Origin: Aquifex aeolicus
GTDB taxonomy: Bacteria; Aquificota; Aquificia; Aquificales; Aquificaceae
Direction: 5' to 3'
Assembly: GCA_015662815.1 (NCBI GenBank)
Contig: DQTK01000069.1
Coordinates: 1-13,266 of the forward strand
Length of the DNA stretch: 13,266 nt
A model generated the notes under the pieces. That model was not told where the DNA came from. It did no database searches and saw nothing but the letters and a program-made list of their open reading frames with translations. This document shows positions 6,859 to 13,237 of this stretch, piece by piece. Within the stretch, counting starts at the first letter, position 1. Each line of letters begins with the position of its first letter. A program made the translations under genes and the position numbers.

Positions 6859-7098
6859 TTACCTCAGGTAATTTTTAAACTTCTGGTAATTTACCATTTT
6901 GTTAAAAAGCTCTTGTTGTTTTTTCCCTACTTCGGAAATCAAGAAATCCAGAATCCTTAGAGCTTCCTCCGCTTCTTCTTTAGTTAATCCTTGGGGCTGA
7001 GTTTTTGCAAGTTCCTCGATCTTTTTAACGAGATTATCAAAATCTCCTTGATTTAAAAGTTTCTGACACTCCAAGAGAAGTTCTTTGTACTTATTCAT
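6859..7098 (-). CDS. Small helical protein, 79 aa
   Basis: This short protein is charged, without cysteines, and predicted to be almost wholly helical: MNKYKELLLECQKLLNQGDF, a middle helix after a PQGLTKEEAEEALRI turn, and a C-terminal helix ending NKMVNYQKFKNYLR. The size and the helix-turn-helix style with a basic-aromatic tail are reminiscent of FliT/FlgN-type flagellar chaperones, which would suit a genome with fliD and fliS nearby, but there is no diagnostic motif and the idea is weak. The ATG has no SD; TACAAT on the minus strand lies 9 bases upstream (7108-7113), consistent with a near-leaderless mRNA. It starts 17 bases from a divergent gene and is followed after 5 bases by the hydrolase. 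Confidence 0.6.
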   Translation of the reverse strand: MNKYKELLLECQKLLNQGDFDNLVKKIEELAKTQPQGLTKEEAEEALRILDFLISEVGKKQQELFNKMVNYQKFKNYLR

Positions 7099-7115
7099 CT
7101 AAGATTTATTGTAGT

Positions 7116-7337
7116 ATGAAAGAAACCAGAATTATCAAGTATATTAAAAGCTTAATAAGAAATCACAAGTATATGACTACTGAGGACATAATGCTCCTTT
7201 TGGAGAAATATTACAATCTGCCCATACAAATACCGTCGGTATACTACAAATACAAGAAGGTAATAAGAGAATGCAGGAAAGAAGTTTACAAAGAAAGGAG
7301 AAGGGCTAAGTATAAAAAACGTGAAGATGAAGATTAA
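7116..7337 (+). CDS. Small basic hypothetical protein, 73 aa
   Basis: I do not recognise this protein. It is very basic, with a first half that could form a small helical, winged-helix-like unit (ETRIIKYIKSLIRNHKYMTT, then EDIMLLLEKYYNLP) and an Arg/Lys-rich tail (EVYKERRRAKYKKREDED) suited to binding nucleic acid. The ATG at 7116 has no SD; an internal ATG at 7173 (MTTEDIM) is an alternative start. It diverges from the 79-aa gene with only 17 bases between starts and its 3' end overlaps the convergent 117-aa gene by 32 bases. Its codon use is like that of the neighbours, but shortness keeps confidence moderate. Confidence 0.5.
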   Translation: MKETRIIKYIKSLIRNHKYMTTEDIMLLLEKYYNLPIQIPSVYYKYKKVIRECRKEVYKERRRAKYKKREDED

Positions 7338-7659
7338 ACTTTTCCCTTAATCTTTTGACAAGATTCAACGTAAAGTCAACAGCTTTTTGCTTTTCATCAA
7401 AAAATCCTATTCTGAACCTATCCAGACTAATATCAAAAGGCTTTTCGAGGTTTCCGGGATTTTTGAATTTAGTTCTGTCATACTCGTATATATCAGCCCA
7501 AAGATTTAAAGGACTGATAAAAACCACATAGCCCTTCCCTTCCACCTTTTCACTTATATTCTCTTTAATTGTCTTAAAAACCTTTACATCTTCTTCGTTA
7601 TATCTTTCAACTCCACACGGTAGATTAGGAACCTGAAGTATCTTTCCCCACGCTTTCAC
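7306..7659 (-). CDS. Hypothetical protein, 117 aa, with a CRISPR-type repeat in its coding sequence
   Basis: The family is unknown to me. The N-terminus reads MKAWGKILQVPNLPCGVERY, of which residues VPNLPCGVE and part of the following Arg codon are encoded by a perfect copy of the 29-base repeat. The rest looks like an ordinary compact soluble domain: helix (VKVFKTIKENISEKVEG), strand (KGYVVFISPLNLWADIYEYD), a segment with FDISLDRFRIGFFDE, and a final helix and strand (VDFTLNLVKRLREKFNLHLH). The start is GTG at 7657-7659, with no SD but with TATAAT seven bases upstream, so the mRNA may be leaderless and the repeat translated. If translation began instead at an in-frame GTG downstream (VEGKGYV or VVF), the repeat would lie in the leader. 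It diverges from tsaE by 20-23 bases. Confidence 0.6.
   Translation of the reverse strand: MKAWGKILQVPNLPCGVERYNEEDVKVFKTIKENISEKVEGKGYVVFISPLNLWADIYEYDRTKFKNPGNLEKPFDISLDRFRIGFFDEKQKAVDFTLNLVKRLREKFNLHLHVFYT
7604..7632 (-). repeat. Solitary CRISPR-type repeat, 29 bases, inside a coding sequence
   Basis: The minus strand reads GTTCC at one end and GTTGAAAG at the other, with CTACCGTGTGGA in the middle. It is identical over 29 of 29 bases to the unit at 13238-13266, and 23 consecutive bases match the unit at 12996-13018. The GTTCC...GAAAG form, with an (A/G)TTGAAAG end that becomes the crRNA 5' handle, is that of type I/III repeats such as those of Pyrococcus. No second unit lies within spacer distance here, so this is an isolated copy, not an array. 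Confidence 0.8.
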
Positions 7660-7666
7660 GTTTAAG

Positions 7667-7672
7667 ATTATA
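7667..7672 (-). promoter_or_regulatory. -10 box directly upstream of the 117-aa gene
   Basis: The minus strand reads TATAAT, then seven bases, then the GTG start. This places the expected transcription start at or next to the first codon (leaderless). No good -35 is seen at 16-18 bases spacing. The box partly overlaps the tsaE SD region on the other strand. Confidence 0.4.
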
Positions 7673-7682
7673 GAGGAAAATG

Positions 7683-8081
7683 ATGTTAATTAAGGAATTA
7701 AGGCTAAAGAGTGAAGAAGACATGTTTAAATTGGCTGAGGAAATTGCCAACGAGCTAACAGGAAAAGAAGTAATTTGTTTAAAAGGTAATCTAGGTGCAG
7801 GAAAAACAACTTTTGTAAAAGGGTTAGCAAAAGCTATGGGAATCAAAAGAGGGTATCAGGTCAGGAGCCCGACTTTTACACTGGTTAACGAGTATCCTAC
7901 AAAAAAGGGGAAACTTATACACATAGACCTTTACAGGGTAAAGGACTTTGACTACACGGAATTTATTGGAGAAGGTATTATCGCCGTTGAATGGGAAGAA
8001 AAGAACGATAACTGTGATTACGTGATTGAAATGGAAATTATCGGAGAAAACGAAAGACTAGTAAAAGTTTTCAAAAAGTGA
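7683..8081 (+). CDS. tsaE: tRNA threonylcarbamoyladenosine synthesis ATPase TsaE
   Basis: TsaE (YjeE) is the P-loop ATPase that works with TsaB and TsaD to transfer the threonylcarbamoyl group to A37 of ANN-decoding tRNAs. Signature motifs are all present: Walker A GNLGAGKTT (35-43), RSPTFTLVNEY (61-71), IHIDLYR (79-85) and AVEWEEK (101-107). At 132 residues it is slightly shorter than usual (~140-150). Two adjacent ATG codons occur (7680 and 7683); I chose 7683 because the SD AGAGGA at 7672-7677 then has a 5-base spacing rather than 2. The stop (TGA, 8079-8081) is directly followed by the stop of convergent spoT, with no intergenic base. Confidence 0.93.
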   Translation: MLIKELRLKSEEDMFKLAEEIANELTGKEVICLKGNLGAGKTTFVKGLAKAMGIKRGYQVRSPTFTLVNEYPTKKGKLIHIDLYRVKDFDYTEFIGEGIIAVEWEEKNDNCDYVIEMEIIGENERLVKVFKK

Positions 8082-10178
8082 TTACTTATAAAGGCGTTTG
8101 CATTGTTCTACACTCTCCACTTGCTTTATTTTTTCACATATTTCCTTTAGATGTTTCTTATCTTTAACATCAATAGTAAAATCCATGATTGCGTATGTAT
8201 CTCTTGTCCTCGTCTGGGAAAGGTATATGTTTGAATTGGTTCTGGATATTACTTGGGCTATGTCCGATAAAAGCCCTATTCTATCTTTTGCTATTATTCT
8301 TATATCTGTTTTAAACTTTCCTTTTCCTTGCCACTTTATTCTTTTTACTTTTTCAGGGTTGGTCTTAAGGACATTTTTCAAATTAGGACAGTGAGCTTCA
8401 TGAAGCACCAACCCCTTCACTCTGGTAATAACTCCGAAAACCTCATCGCCGGGCACGGGTTTGCAACAATCCGCTATCTCGTACTTAATATTTGAAAGGT
8501 CATCCAAGTATACTGAAACTTCGTTCCTCTCCTCGGGAATTTCTACATCTTTTTCTTTGGGAAGTAAAAGCTTTAAAAGATTAGTCGCCGAAATTTTTCT
8601 CTTTCCTAAAACCAAAAGGAGTTCTTCTTCTTTGTCGAACTTTATCTTTTCCCTAATTTTTTCAAGAAGTTCTTCGTACGAGAGGTTTAGTTTGCTCCTG
8701 ATTCTTTCTAAAATTCTTTTGCCTTCATTTAAATATCTTTCTTTTTCCTGTTGTTTTAGAAACTGTTTTATCTTACTCTTTGCTTTTGATGTTTTAACGA
8801 AACTCAACCACTCATAACTGGGTGTTTTATTAGGATGGGTAATTATTTCCACCATATCCCCGTTTTGAAGTTTGTAATTCAGCGGAACAATCCTTCTATT
8901 TACCTTAGCACCCATGCAGTGGTTTCCTATATCTGTATGGATTTTGTAAGCAAAATCTACCGGAGTTGAACCTTTGGGAAGAACTACAAGGTCTCCTTTA
9001 GGGGTAAATACAAAAATTTCTTCAAAGAATAGGTTATTCTTTAGATTTTCAAGAAGTTCTGATGAATTTAGACTTCCCTGAATACTTTCAACCAATTCCC
9101 TTAGCCACGTGTATATCTGGCTATCGTCGGGTTTTATACCCTCTTTGTAAGCCCAGTGGGAAGCTATACCTTTTTCAGCCCTCTCATGCATTTCCCGAGT
9201 CCTTATTTGAAATTCAACCAGTTTCCCTTTGGTAGCTATTACCGTAGTGTGAAGCGACTGGTAAAGATTTGGTTTAGGAAGGGATATGTAATCCTTAAAT
9301 TTTCCGGGTATAGGTTTAAACAAACTGTGAATTATTCCTAAAACGGTATAACATTTTGGAACCGTATCTACTATTATTCGAACGCCTAAGATATCATGTA
9401 CGTCTTCAAGCCTTATTCCCTTCCTCCTTGTTTTTTCCCATATACTGTAATAGTGCTTTGAACGATACTGGATTTCCGCAGAAATGCCGTAATTTTCAAG
9501 GGCTTCTTTTACTTTCGGTATTACGTATTTCTTTAAGTAATTCTCCAGTTCCCTTTTAGATTGTTGAACGAAGCCTTTAATCTTCTCATATTCCCCCGGA
9601 TAAAGGTATTTAAAGGCTAAATCTTCCAATTCATTCTTTATTTTCCATACACCTAATCTATGTGCTAAAGGAGCAAAAATTTCTAAAGTTTCTAAGGCTA
9701 TTCTTTTTCTCTTTTCCTCTCTAAAAACCCAGAGAGTTTTCATATTATCGAGCCGGTCCGCAAGCTTCAAGATTATAACTCTCGGGTCTTTTGCCGTAGC
9801 GAGTATTAATTTTCTATAATTTTCCGCTTGTTCAGATTTATACTTTATTTTTCCTATTTTGGTTACACCCTCAACGAGATTTGCTACATTTTCTCCGAAT
9901 ACCTCTTTCAATTCATCGTAAGAGGTTTGTGTGTCTTCAAGAACATCGTGAAGGAGTCCCGCTACTACAGTTTCTATATCCATTCCCAGCTCTGAAAGAA
10001 TTAAAGACACATTGAGAGGGTGTATTATATAAGGTTCTCCCGTTTTTCTCTTTTGATCTCCGTGCCTTTCCTTTGCAAATTCATAGGCTCTTGATATCAG
10101 TTCTCTGTGTTCTTCTTTATTCAGGGAAAGCAGTTTTTCCAGTGTTTCAGTAAGAACTTCTTCCTCCACCTTTGGCAT
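8082..10178 (-). CDS. spoT: Bifunctional (p)ppGpp synthetase/hydrolase (RelA/SpoT homologue)
   Basis: This enzyme sets the alarmone (p)ppGpp level in the stringent response. It is full length (698 aa). Domain order: HD hydrolase (~25-175) with His53, the HD pair His77-Asp78 (GLLHDVLEDT) and LADRLDN (139-145), so hydrolysis should be active. The synthetase (~235-345) has RSKHYYSIWEK, GKFKDYI (292-298), YQSLHTTV (306-313) and catalytic Glu322 in VEFQIRT. The basic KFKD, as opposed to the acidic motif of RelA, is typical of bifunctional enzymes. TGS domain ~386-448 (VFTPKGDLVVLPKGSTPVDF); a Cys-containing region with DCCKPVPGD (570-578) and HEAHCPN (593-599); C-terminal ACT domain ~622-690. No SD precedes the ATG; TATATT lies 9 bases upstream. 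It diverges from mreB by 36 bases. Confidence 0.96.
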   Translation of the reverse strand: MPKVEEEVLTETLEKLLSLNKEEHRELISRAYEFAKERHGDQKRKTGEPYIIHPLNVSLILSELGMDIETVVAGLLHDVLEDTQTSYDELKEVFGENVANLVEGVTKIGKIKYKSEQAENYRKLILATAKDPRVIILKLADRLDNMKTLWVFREEKRKRIALETLEIFAPLAHRLGVWKIKNELEDLAFKYLYPGEYEKIKGFVQQSKRELENYLKKYVIPKVKEALENYGISAEIQYRSKHYYSIWEKTRRKGIRLEDVHDILGVRIIVDTVPKCYTVLGIIHSLFKPIPGKFKDYISLPKPNLYQSLHTTVIATKGKLVEFQIRTREMHERAEKGIASHWAYKEGIKPDDSQIYTWLRELVESIQGSLNSSELLENLKNNLFFEEIFVFTPKGDLVVLPKGSTPVDFAYKIHTDIGNHCMGAKVNRRIVPLNYKLQNGDMVEIITHPNKTPSYEWLSFVKTSKAKSKIKQFLKQQEKERYLNEGKRILERIRSKLNLSYEELLEKIREKIKFDKEEELLLVLGKRKISATNLLKLLLPKEKDVEIPEERNEVSVYLDDLSNIKYEIADCCKPVPGDEVFGVITRVKGLVLHEAHCPNLKNVLKTNPEKVKRIKWQGKGKFKTDIRIIAKDRIGLLSDIAQVISRTNSNIYLSQTRTRDTYAIMDFTIDVKDKKHLKEICEKIKQVESVEQCKRLYK

Positions 10179-10187
10179 TTAAGTTTT

Positions 10188-10195
10188 AATATAGT
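10188..10195. promoter_or_regulatory. Overlapping divergent -10 boxes between spoT and mreB
   Basis: In the 36-base gap the plus strand carries TATAGT (10190-10195), which would give mreB a short leader containing its SD, and the minus strand carries TATATT (10193-10188), nine bases before the spoT ATG. The two hexamers overlap, so RNA polymerase could not sit at both together. No convincing -35 boxes are visible, and the region is AT-rich, so chance is possible. Confidence 0.35.
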
Positions 10196-10214
10196 TTTTT
10201 AAGGGAGATTAAAC

Positions 10215-11240
10215 ATGATTTTGGGGAATTTTCTAGGGTCTTTTTCAAGCAATATCGGAATTGACCTAGGGACCGCAAATACTGCGGTTTTTGTGGAGGG
10301 TAAAGGTATAGTCCTTTACGAACCCTCAATTGTAGCGATTGATACAAAAACCAACAAGATTCTTGCTGTGGGAAGAGAAGCAAAGGAAATGGTAGGGAAA
10401 ACACCGGAAAATATTCACGCCATTCGCCCCCTAAGAGACGGTGTAATTACGGATTTTGAAGTTACTCAAGCGATGTTAACTTACTTTATCAAAAAAGTTC
10501 TAGGTAGAATCCTTTTTAGACCTAAACCTATAACCGTTATCGGTGTACCTACCGGGATAACCCCTGTTGAGAAAAAAGCTGTAATAGATGCTGCAAGGAG
10601 CGCAGGTGCACGAGAGGTATACCTGATAGCTGAACCTATGGCCGCTGCAATAGGTGCTGGACTTCCCATAGAAGAGCCTATAGGAAACATGATTGTGGAT
10701 ATCGGAGGAGGAACAACCGACATAGCTGTTATATCCCTTGCAGGAATAGTAGTGTCCAACTCCCTCAGAATTGCCGGAGATGAAATGAATGAAGCGATAA
10801 TACAATACATCAAGAGGAAGCTTCATCTGCTTATCGGTGAACAAACTGCAGAAAGGGTAAAGATAGAACTGGGTAGTGCAATAGAGGAAGATGAAGAAAG
10901 AGAAATGGAAATAAGAGGAAGAGATATGACAGGTCTTCCCAGAACAACCGTAATCACCAATCATATGATAGCGGAAGCCCTTGAGGATACAGTAAATTCC
11001 ATAGTAAATGCGGTGAGAACAACGCTGGAAAGAACACCTCCTGAACTCGCTTCCGATATAGCGGAGAGAGGTATTGTTCTTGCAGGAGGAGGTTCACTTT
11101 TAAGAAATCTGGATAAGAAAATTGAACAGGAAACAGGAATTAAAGCTGTTTATGCAGATGAACCACTCACAGCGGTTGCACGCGGGTTAGGTATGGTTCT
11201 TGAAAACATAAATCTCATTAGAAGAATCTCTATGGGATGA
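10215..11240 (+). CDS. mreB: Rod shape-determining actin homologue MreB
   Basis: MreB polymerises along the inner face of the membrane and directs lateral wall synthesis through the elongasome. At 341 residues it has the family length. Actin-fold motifs: phosphate-1 IGIDLGTANT (14-23), connect/catalytic Glu140 in YLIAEPMAAAIGAGL, phosphate-2 VDIGGGTTDIAVISL (161-175), and adenosine motif GIVLAGGGSLLRNLD (286-300). The hydrophobic N-terminal MILGNFLGSF and the loop ILFRPK (99-104) fit the usual membrane-binding surfaces. The SD AAGGGAG (10201-10207) is 7 bases from the ATG. The stop TGA overlaps the mreC ATG (ATGA), so mreB, mreC and the queC-like gene form one coupled operon. It diverges from spoT. 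Confidence 0.97.
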   Translation: MILGNFLGSFSSNIGIDLGTANTAVFVEGKGIVLYEPSIVAIDTKTNKILAVGREAKEMVGKTPENIHAIRPLRDGVITDFEVTQAMLTYFIKKVLGRILFRPKPITVIGVPTGITPVEKKAVIDAARSAGAREVYLIAEPMAAAIGAGLPIEEPIGNMIVDIGGGTTDIAVISLAGIVVSNSLRIAGDEMNEAIIQYIKRKLHLLIGEQTAERVKIELGSAIEEDEEREMEIRGRDMTGLPRTTVITNHMIAEALEDTVNSIVNAVRTTLERTPPELASDIAERGIVLAGGGSLLRNLDKKIEQETGIKAVYADEPLTAVARGLGMVLENINLIRRISMG

Positions 11241-12031
11241 GTTTAAAAAGACTCAACCTCTACTTTTTATTTTTTTTCTCGTTGGGACTTTTAATTTTAC
11301 TTCTCCAAATTTTTCAAAATCCCTTAAACGGCTACTTAAGGCAGACAGCGTACATTATCTTCTCTCCGTTTTTAAAGACGGAAAGGGAAATTGAAGAAGA
11401 AATAGAAAAATTAATATTTTTCATAAGGGATTTGAAGGCGAATATGAGGTTAATATCGAACTACAAAAAGGTATCCCAGCAACTTGAAGTTTACAAAGAG
11501 AAAACGGAGTTCTATCAGGATATTTTGAGGAGATTGGAAAAGGATTTAGACTTTTACTTTCCTCTTAAAGCTGAATACGTAATTTCAAAGATAATATTTT
11601 ACGACCCCTCCGGAGAAGATAGATTTTTCATAATAAGAGATGGGAAAAATAAAGAAATAAAGAAGGGAGATTTAGTAGTATCAAAGGGTTACATACTTGG
11701 CGTAGTGGATGAGGTTTATATTTCTACCAGCAAGGTGATAACTCTTTTCAACGAGAAATGTTCACTGCTCTCCTCTATAAAAGAAAGCGATAAGGCCTAT
11801 ATATACCAGGGTAGCTACCCGTCAGGTAATCTGTTATACGTAGATTTAAATGACAATGTTAAAGAAGGAGATATTGTTGTCTACAAAGATCTAACCTTGA
11901 AAATCCCTCCATTTCCTATAGGACAAGTAATTTACGTAGGTTTCAGCCCTAATCCCTTTTTTAAACAGGTGAAAGTAAAACCATTCATATCACCCAGAGA
12001 TGCCGAATTTGTCGTAGTTTTTAAAGAATGA
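11237..12031 (+). CDS. mreC: Rod shape-determining protein MreC
   Basis: MreC is a bitopic membrane protein that links cytoplasmic MreB to the periplasmic wall-synthesis enzymes. The 264-residue sequence has the expected layout: a short basic N-terminus, one membrane helix (about 7-26, LNLYFLFFFSLGLLILLLQI), a coiled coil (about 48-105, rich in Glu/Lys heptads), and a C-terminal beta-barrel domain pair (about 112-264) with the typical GDLVVSKGYILGVVDEVY and VKEGDIVVYKD segments and a PPFPIGQVIYVG turn. Its ATG overlaps the mreB stop, and its own TGA overlaps the start of the next gene, again as ATGA. mreD, usually next in this cluster, is not found here. Confidence 0.92.
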   Translation: MSLKRLNLYFLFFFSLGLLILLLQIFQNPLNGYLRQTAYIIFSPFLKTEREIEEEIEKLIFFIRDLKANMRLISNYKKVSQQLEVYKEKTEFYQDILRRLEKDLDFYFPLKAEYVISKIIFYDPSGEDRFFIIRDGKNKEIKKGDLVVSKGYILGVVDEVYISTSKVITLFNEKCSLLSSIKESDKAYIYQGSYPSGNLLYVDLNDNVKEGDIVVYKDLTLKIPPFPIGQVIYVGFSPNPFFKQVKVKPFISPRDAEFVVVFKE

Positions 12032-12633
12032 AAAAAGGGAAAATCGTGATTTTATTCAGCGGAGGAGTGGAGAGTACAGCTCTTTTAATTCACTACGCCT
12101 CTAAAAGCAATATAGTCTATCCGTTCTATGTGAAGTTCGGTTACTTATGGGAAAATGAAGAACTCAAGAGAGCTAAAAATGTACTTTTTTACCTTAAAAA
12201 GTCCCTAAAAAATCTCCGCAATCTGGCAACCGTAAAGATAAAATCCCCTCCTAAGAGACTTAAAAGGTTTCCTTCTACGGAAAAGGAACTCGAAATTCCT
12301 ACGAGGAATTTATTGCTTTGTTCTCAGGCGGCAATTTACGGTTATAGAAAAGGAATATTCCGTTGTGCTACTGGAAGCTTGGGTATGTATCTCTTCCCGG
12401 ATAACAAAAGGAAGCATTTCGATAAACTTGAAGAGTTAATCTCTCAGGGATTGAATAAAACTTTTACAATAGAAACTCCATTTTTTGGTATGAATAAAAA
12501 AGAAATTATTCGTTTATACGGAAATCTTATGCCTCTCCATCTTACTTTTTCCTGCATAAAACCTATAAGAGGAAAACCTTGCGGAAAATGTATAAAGTGT
12601 AGAGAAAGGGAAGAAGCTCTTAGTCTGTTTTAG
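12028..12633 (+). CDS. QueC/ExsB-like PP-loop synthetase (7-cyano-7-deazaguanine synthase family)
   Basis: QueC converts 7-carboxy-7-deazaguanine to preQ0 with ATP and ammonia, for queuosine in tRNA. The protein (201 aa) has the adenylating PP-loop at its N-terminus (VILFSGGVESTALL, 7-20), the family segment IPTRNLLLCSQAAIYGYRKG (90-109; compare PxRNxxxLSxAxxxA in QueC), an ETPFFGMNKKEII segment near 149-161, and a zinc site C176-x8-C185-x2-C188-x2-C191 followed by Arg, exactly spaced as in QueC. Two departures: the loop is SGGVES, with Glu where SGGxDS has Asp, and the usual YPDCR segment appears as LFPDNKRKHF, lacking the Cys. It is also about 20 residues shorter than usual. It may be a diverged QueC or a paralogue with another substrate. 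It is coupled to mreC by an ATGA overlap and its end overlaps the convergent DUF465 gene by 14 bases. Confidence 0.8.
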   Translation: MKKGKIVILFSGGVESTALLIHYASKSNIVYPFYVKFGYLWENEELKRAKNVLFYLKKSLKNLRNLATVKIKSPPKRLKRFPSTEKELEIPTRNLLLCSQAAIYGYRKGIFRCATGSLGMYLFPDNKRKHFDKLEELISQGLNKTFTIETPFFGMNKKEIIRLYGNLMPLHLTFSCIKPIRGKPCGKCIKCREREEALSLF

Positions 12634-12847
12634 TTTTCATATATTCTTGAATTTTTTGTTCTATTAAGTCCTTATAGTAGAGCTTTTCCTTTTTAAGCTT
12701 TTCTATTTCCAGCTCAAGGTCGTGGGTCATAGGATGATGTTTTTCAAGCTTTTTTATTTTCTTGTCAAGCTCTTCATGTTTATCTTTAAATTCTTTGAAT
12801 TGTGAATCCTTTTGGTACAACTCTTGAATAATTTGTTCTCTATCCAT
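12620..12847 (-). CDS. DUF465/YdcH-like small coiled-coil protein
   Basis: The 75-residue protein MDREQIIQELYQKDSQFKEF... is almost entirely charged coiled coil. The segment FKDKHEELDKKIKKLEKHHP followed by LEIEKLKKEKLYYKDLIEQK matches the YdcH/DUF465 pattern (F-x6-HxxLdxxIxxLE, then L-x2-LKKxKLxxKDxI). The molecular role of this widespread family is unknown. The frame is open further upstream to 12964, but the start is set by an excellent SD, GGGAGGT at 12854-12860, six bases before ATG 12845-12847. It ends inside the 3' end of the queC-like gene (14-base convergent overlap). Confidence 0.85.
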   Translation of the reverse strand: MDREQIIQELYQKDSQFKEFKDKHEELDKKIKKLEKHHPMTHDLELEIEKLKKEKLYYKDLIEQKIQEYMKTKTD

Positions 12848-12989
12848 ATAAGCACCTCCCTTTACTATTAAATTAATTCCTTTCCTCCAGAATTCATAAT
12901 TGCCGATAAAAATACCCCTATGGGCTACCTTACCACAGACTTCTTTTTTTCTCCTCTGTTTCACCTATCTTTTTACATATTTTTTAAAC
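12848..12989 (-). other. Non-coding or decayed stretch upstream of the DUF465 gene
   Basis: Apart from the SD, no gene can be supported. The minus strand is in the same frame as both the DUF465 gene and the 44-aa ORF further right, and is interrupted only by a TAG at about 12966 and the TAA at 13022. It reads KKEVCGKVAHRGIFIGNYEF through WRKGINLIVKGGAY. This could be a decayed reading frame, or simply an open 5' region. Confidence 0.3.
12854..12860 (-). promoter_or_regulatory. Shine-Dalgarno site that fixes the DUF465 start
   Basis: The minus strand reads GGGAGGT six bases before ATG 12847. It excludes the longer 114-codon reading that would begin at 12964. Confidence 0.75.
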
Positions 12990-13018
12990 TCCCTCACTCC
13001 ACACGGTAGATTAGGAAC
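12990..13018 (-). repeat. Degenerate copy of the CRISPR-type repeat
   Basis: Bases 12996-13018 are identical to 23 consecutive bases of the units at 7604 and 13238 (the GTTCC end and the CTACCGTGTGG core on the minus strand). The handle end (12990-12995) has diverged from GTTGAAAG to a GTGAGGGA-like sequence. Loss of the handle end is what the last, trailer-side repeat of an array typically shows. The next copy is 219 bases away, far more than a usual spacer. Confidence 0.7.
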
Positions 13019-13021
13019 TCG

Positions 13022-13156
13022 TTAGATACCTAGGAGGGAACCGAACTTTTTTCTCATATACTCTTCTCTACTTAATTTGATAATCTTCTTTATTTTTTGT
13101 GTCTTTTTGCGACTATTCTTACGCCTACGATTTACCCTTACTTTCTTTTTCCCCAT
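13022..13156 (-). CDS. Very basic 44-aa ORF next to the repeats
   Basis: From ATG 13154-13156 the minus strand encodes MGKKKVRVNRRRKNSRKKTQ, then KIKKIIKLSREEYMRKKFGS and LLGI, ending at TAA 13022-13024. The first 30 residues carry about 19 Lys/Arg, suited to nucleic-acid binding; the remainder is a possible amphipathic helix. There is no SD, but TATAAT (with an extended -10 TG) lies 7 bases upstream, so a leaderless mRNA would start at about the ATG. After the TAA the same frame enters the degenerate repeat (VPNLPCGVREFKKYVKR, then TAG). So this may be a whole small gene, or the head of a longer gene cut by a stop. No family is recognised. Confidence 0.4.
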   Translation of the reverse strand: MGKKKVRVNRRRKNSRKKTQKIKKIIKLSREEYMRKKFGSLLGI

Positions 13157-13163
13157 CTATTTT

Positions 13164-13172
13164 ATTATACCA
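13164..13172 (-). promoter_or_regulatory. Extended -10 promoter for the 44-aa ORF
   Basis: The minus strand reads TGGTATAAT, a perfect extended -10 element. A TTGACG occurs upstream (13202-13197) but 27 bases away, too far to act as a standard -35; extended -10 promoters can work without one. It lies between the two right-hand repeat copies. Confidence 0.5.
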
Positions 13173-13237
13173 AACCCTGATAAAAAGTTTAGAGTGCGTC
13201 AACCAGAGAATCCACTACTATTCGCAAATCCAACTCT

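Noticed and set aside
12848..12964. Longer DUF465 protein of 114 codons
   Set aside because: A strong SD precedes ATG 12847, and family members begin near this residue.
13170..13202. TTGACG plus TATAAT as a classic sigma-70 promoter
   Set aside because: Spacing is 27 bases; only the extended -10 part is credible.
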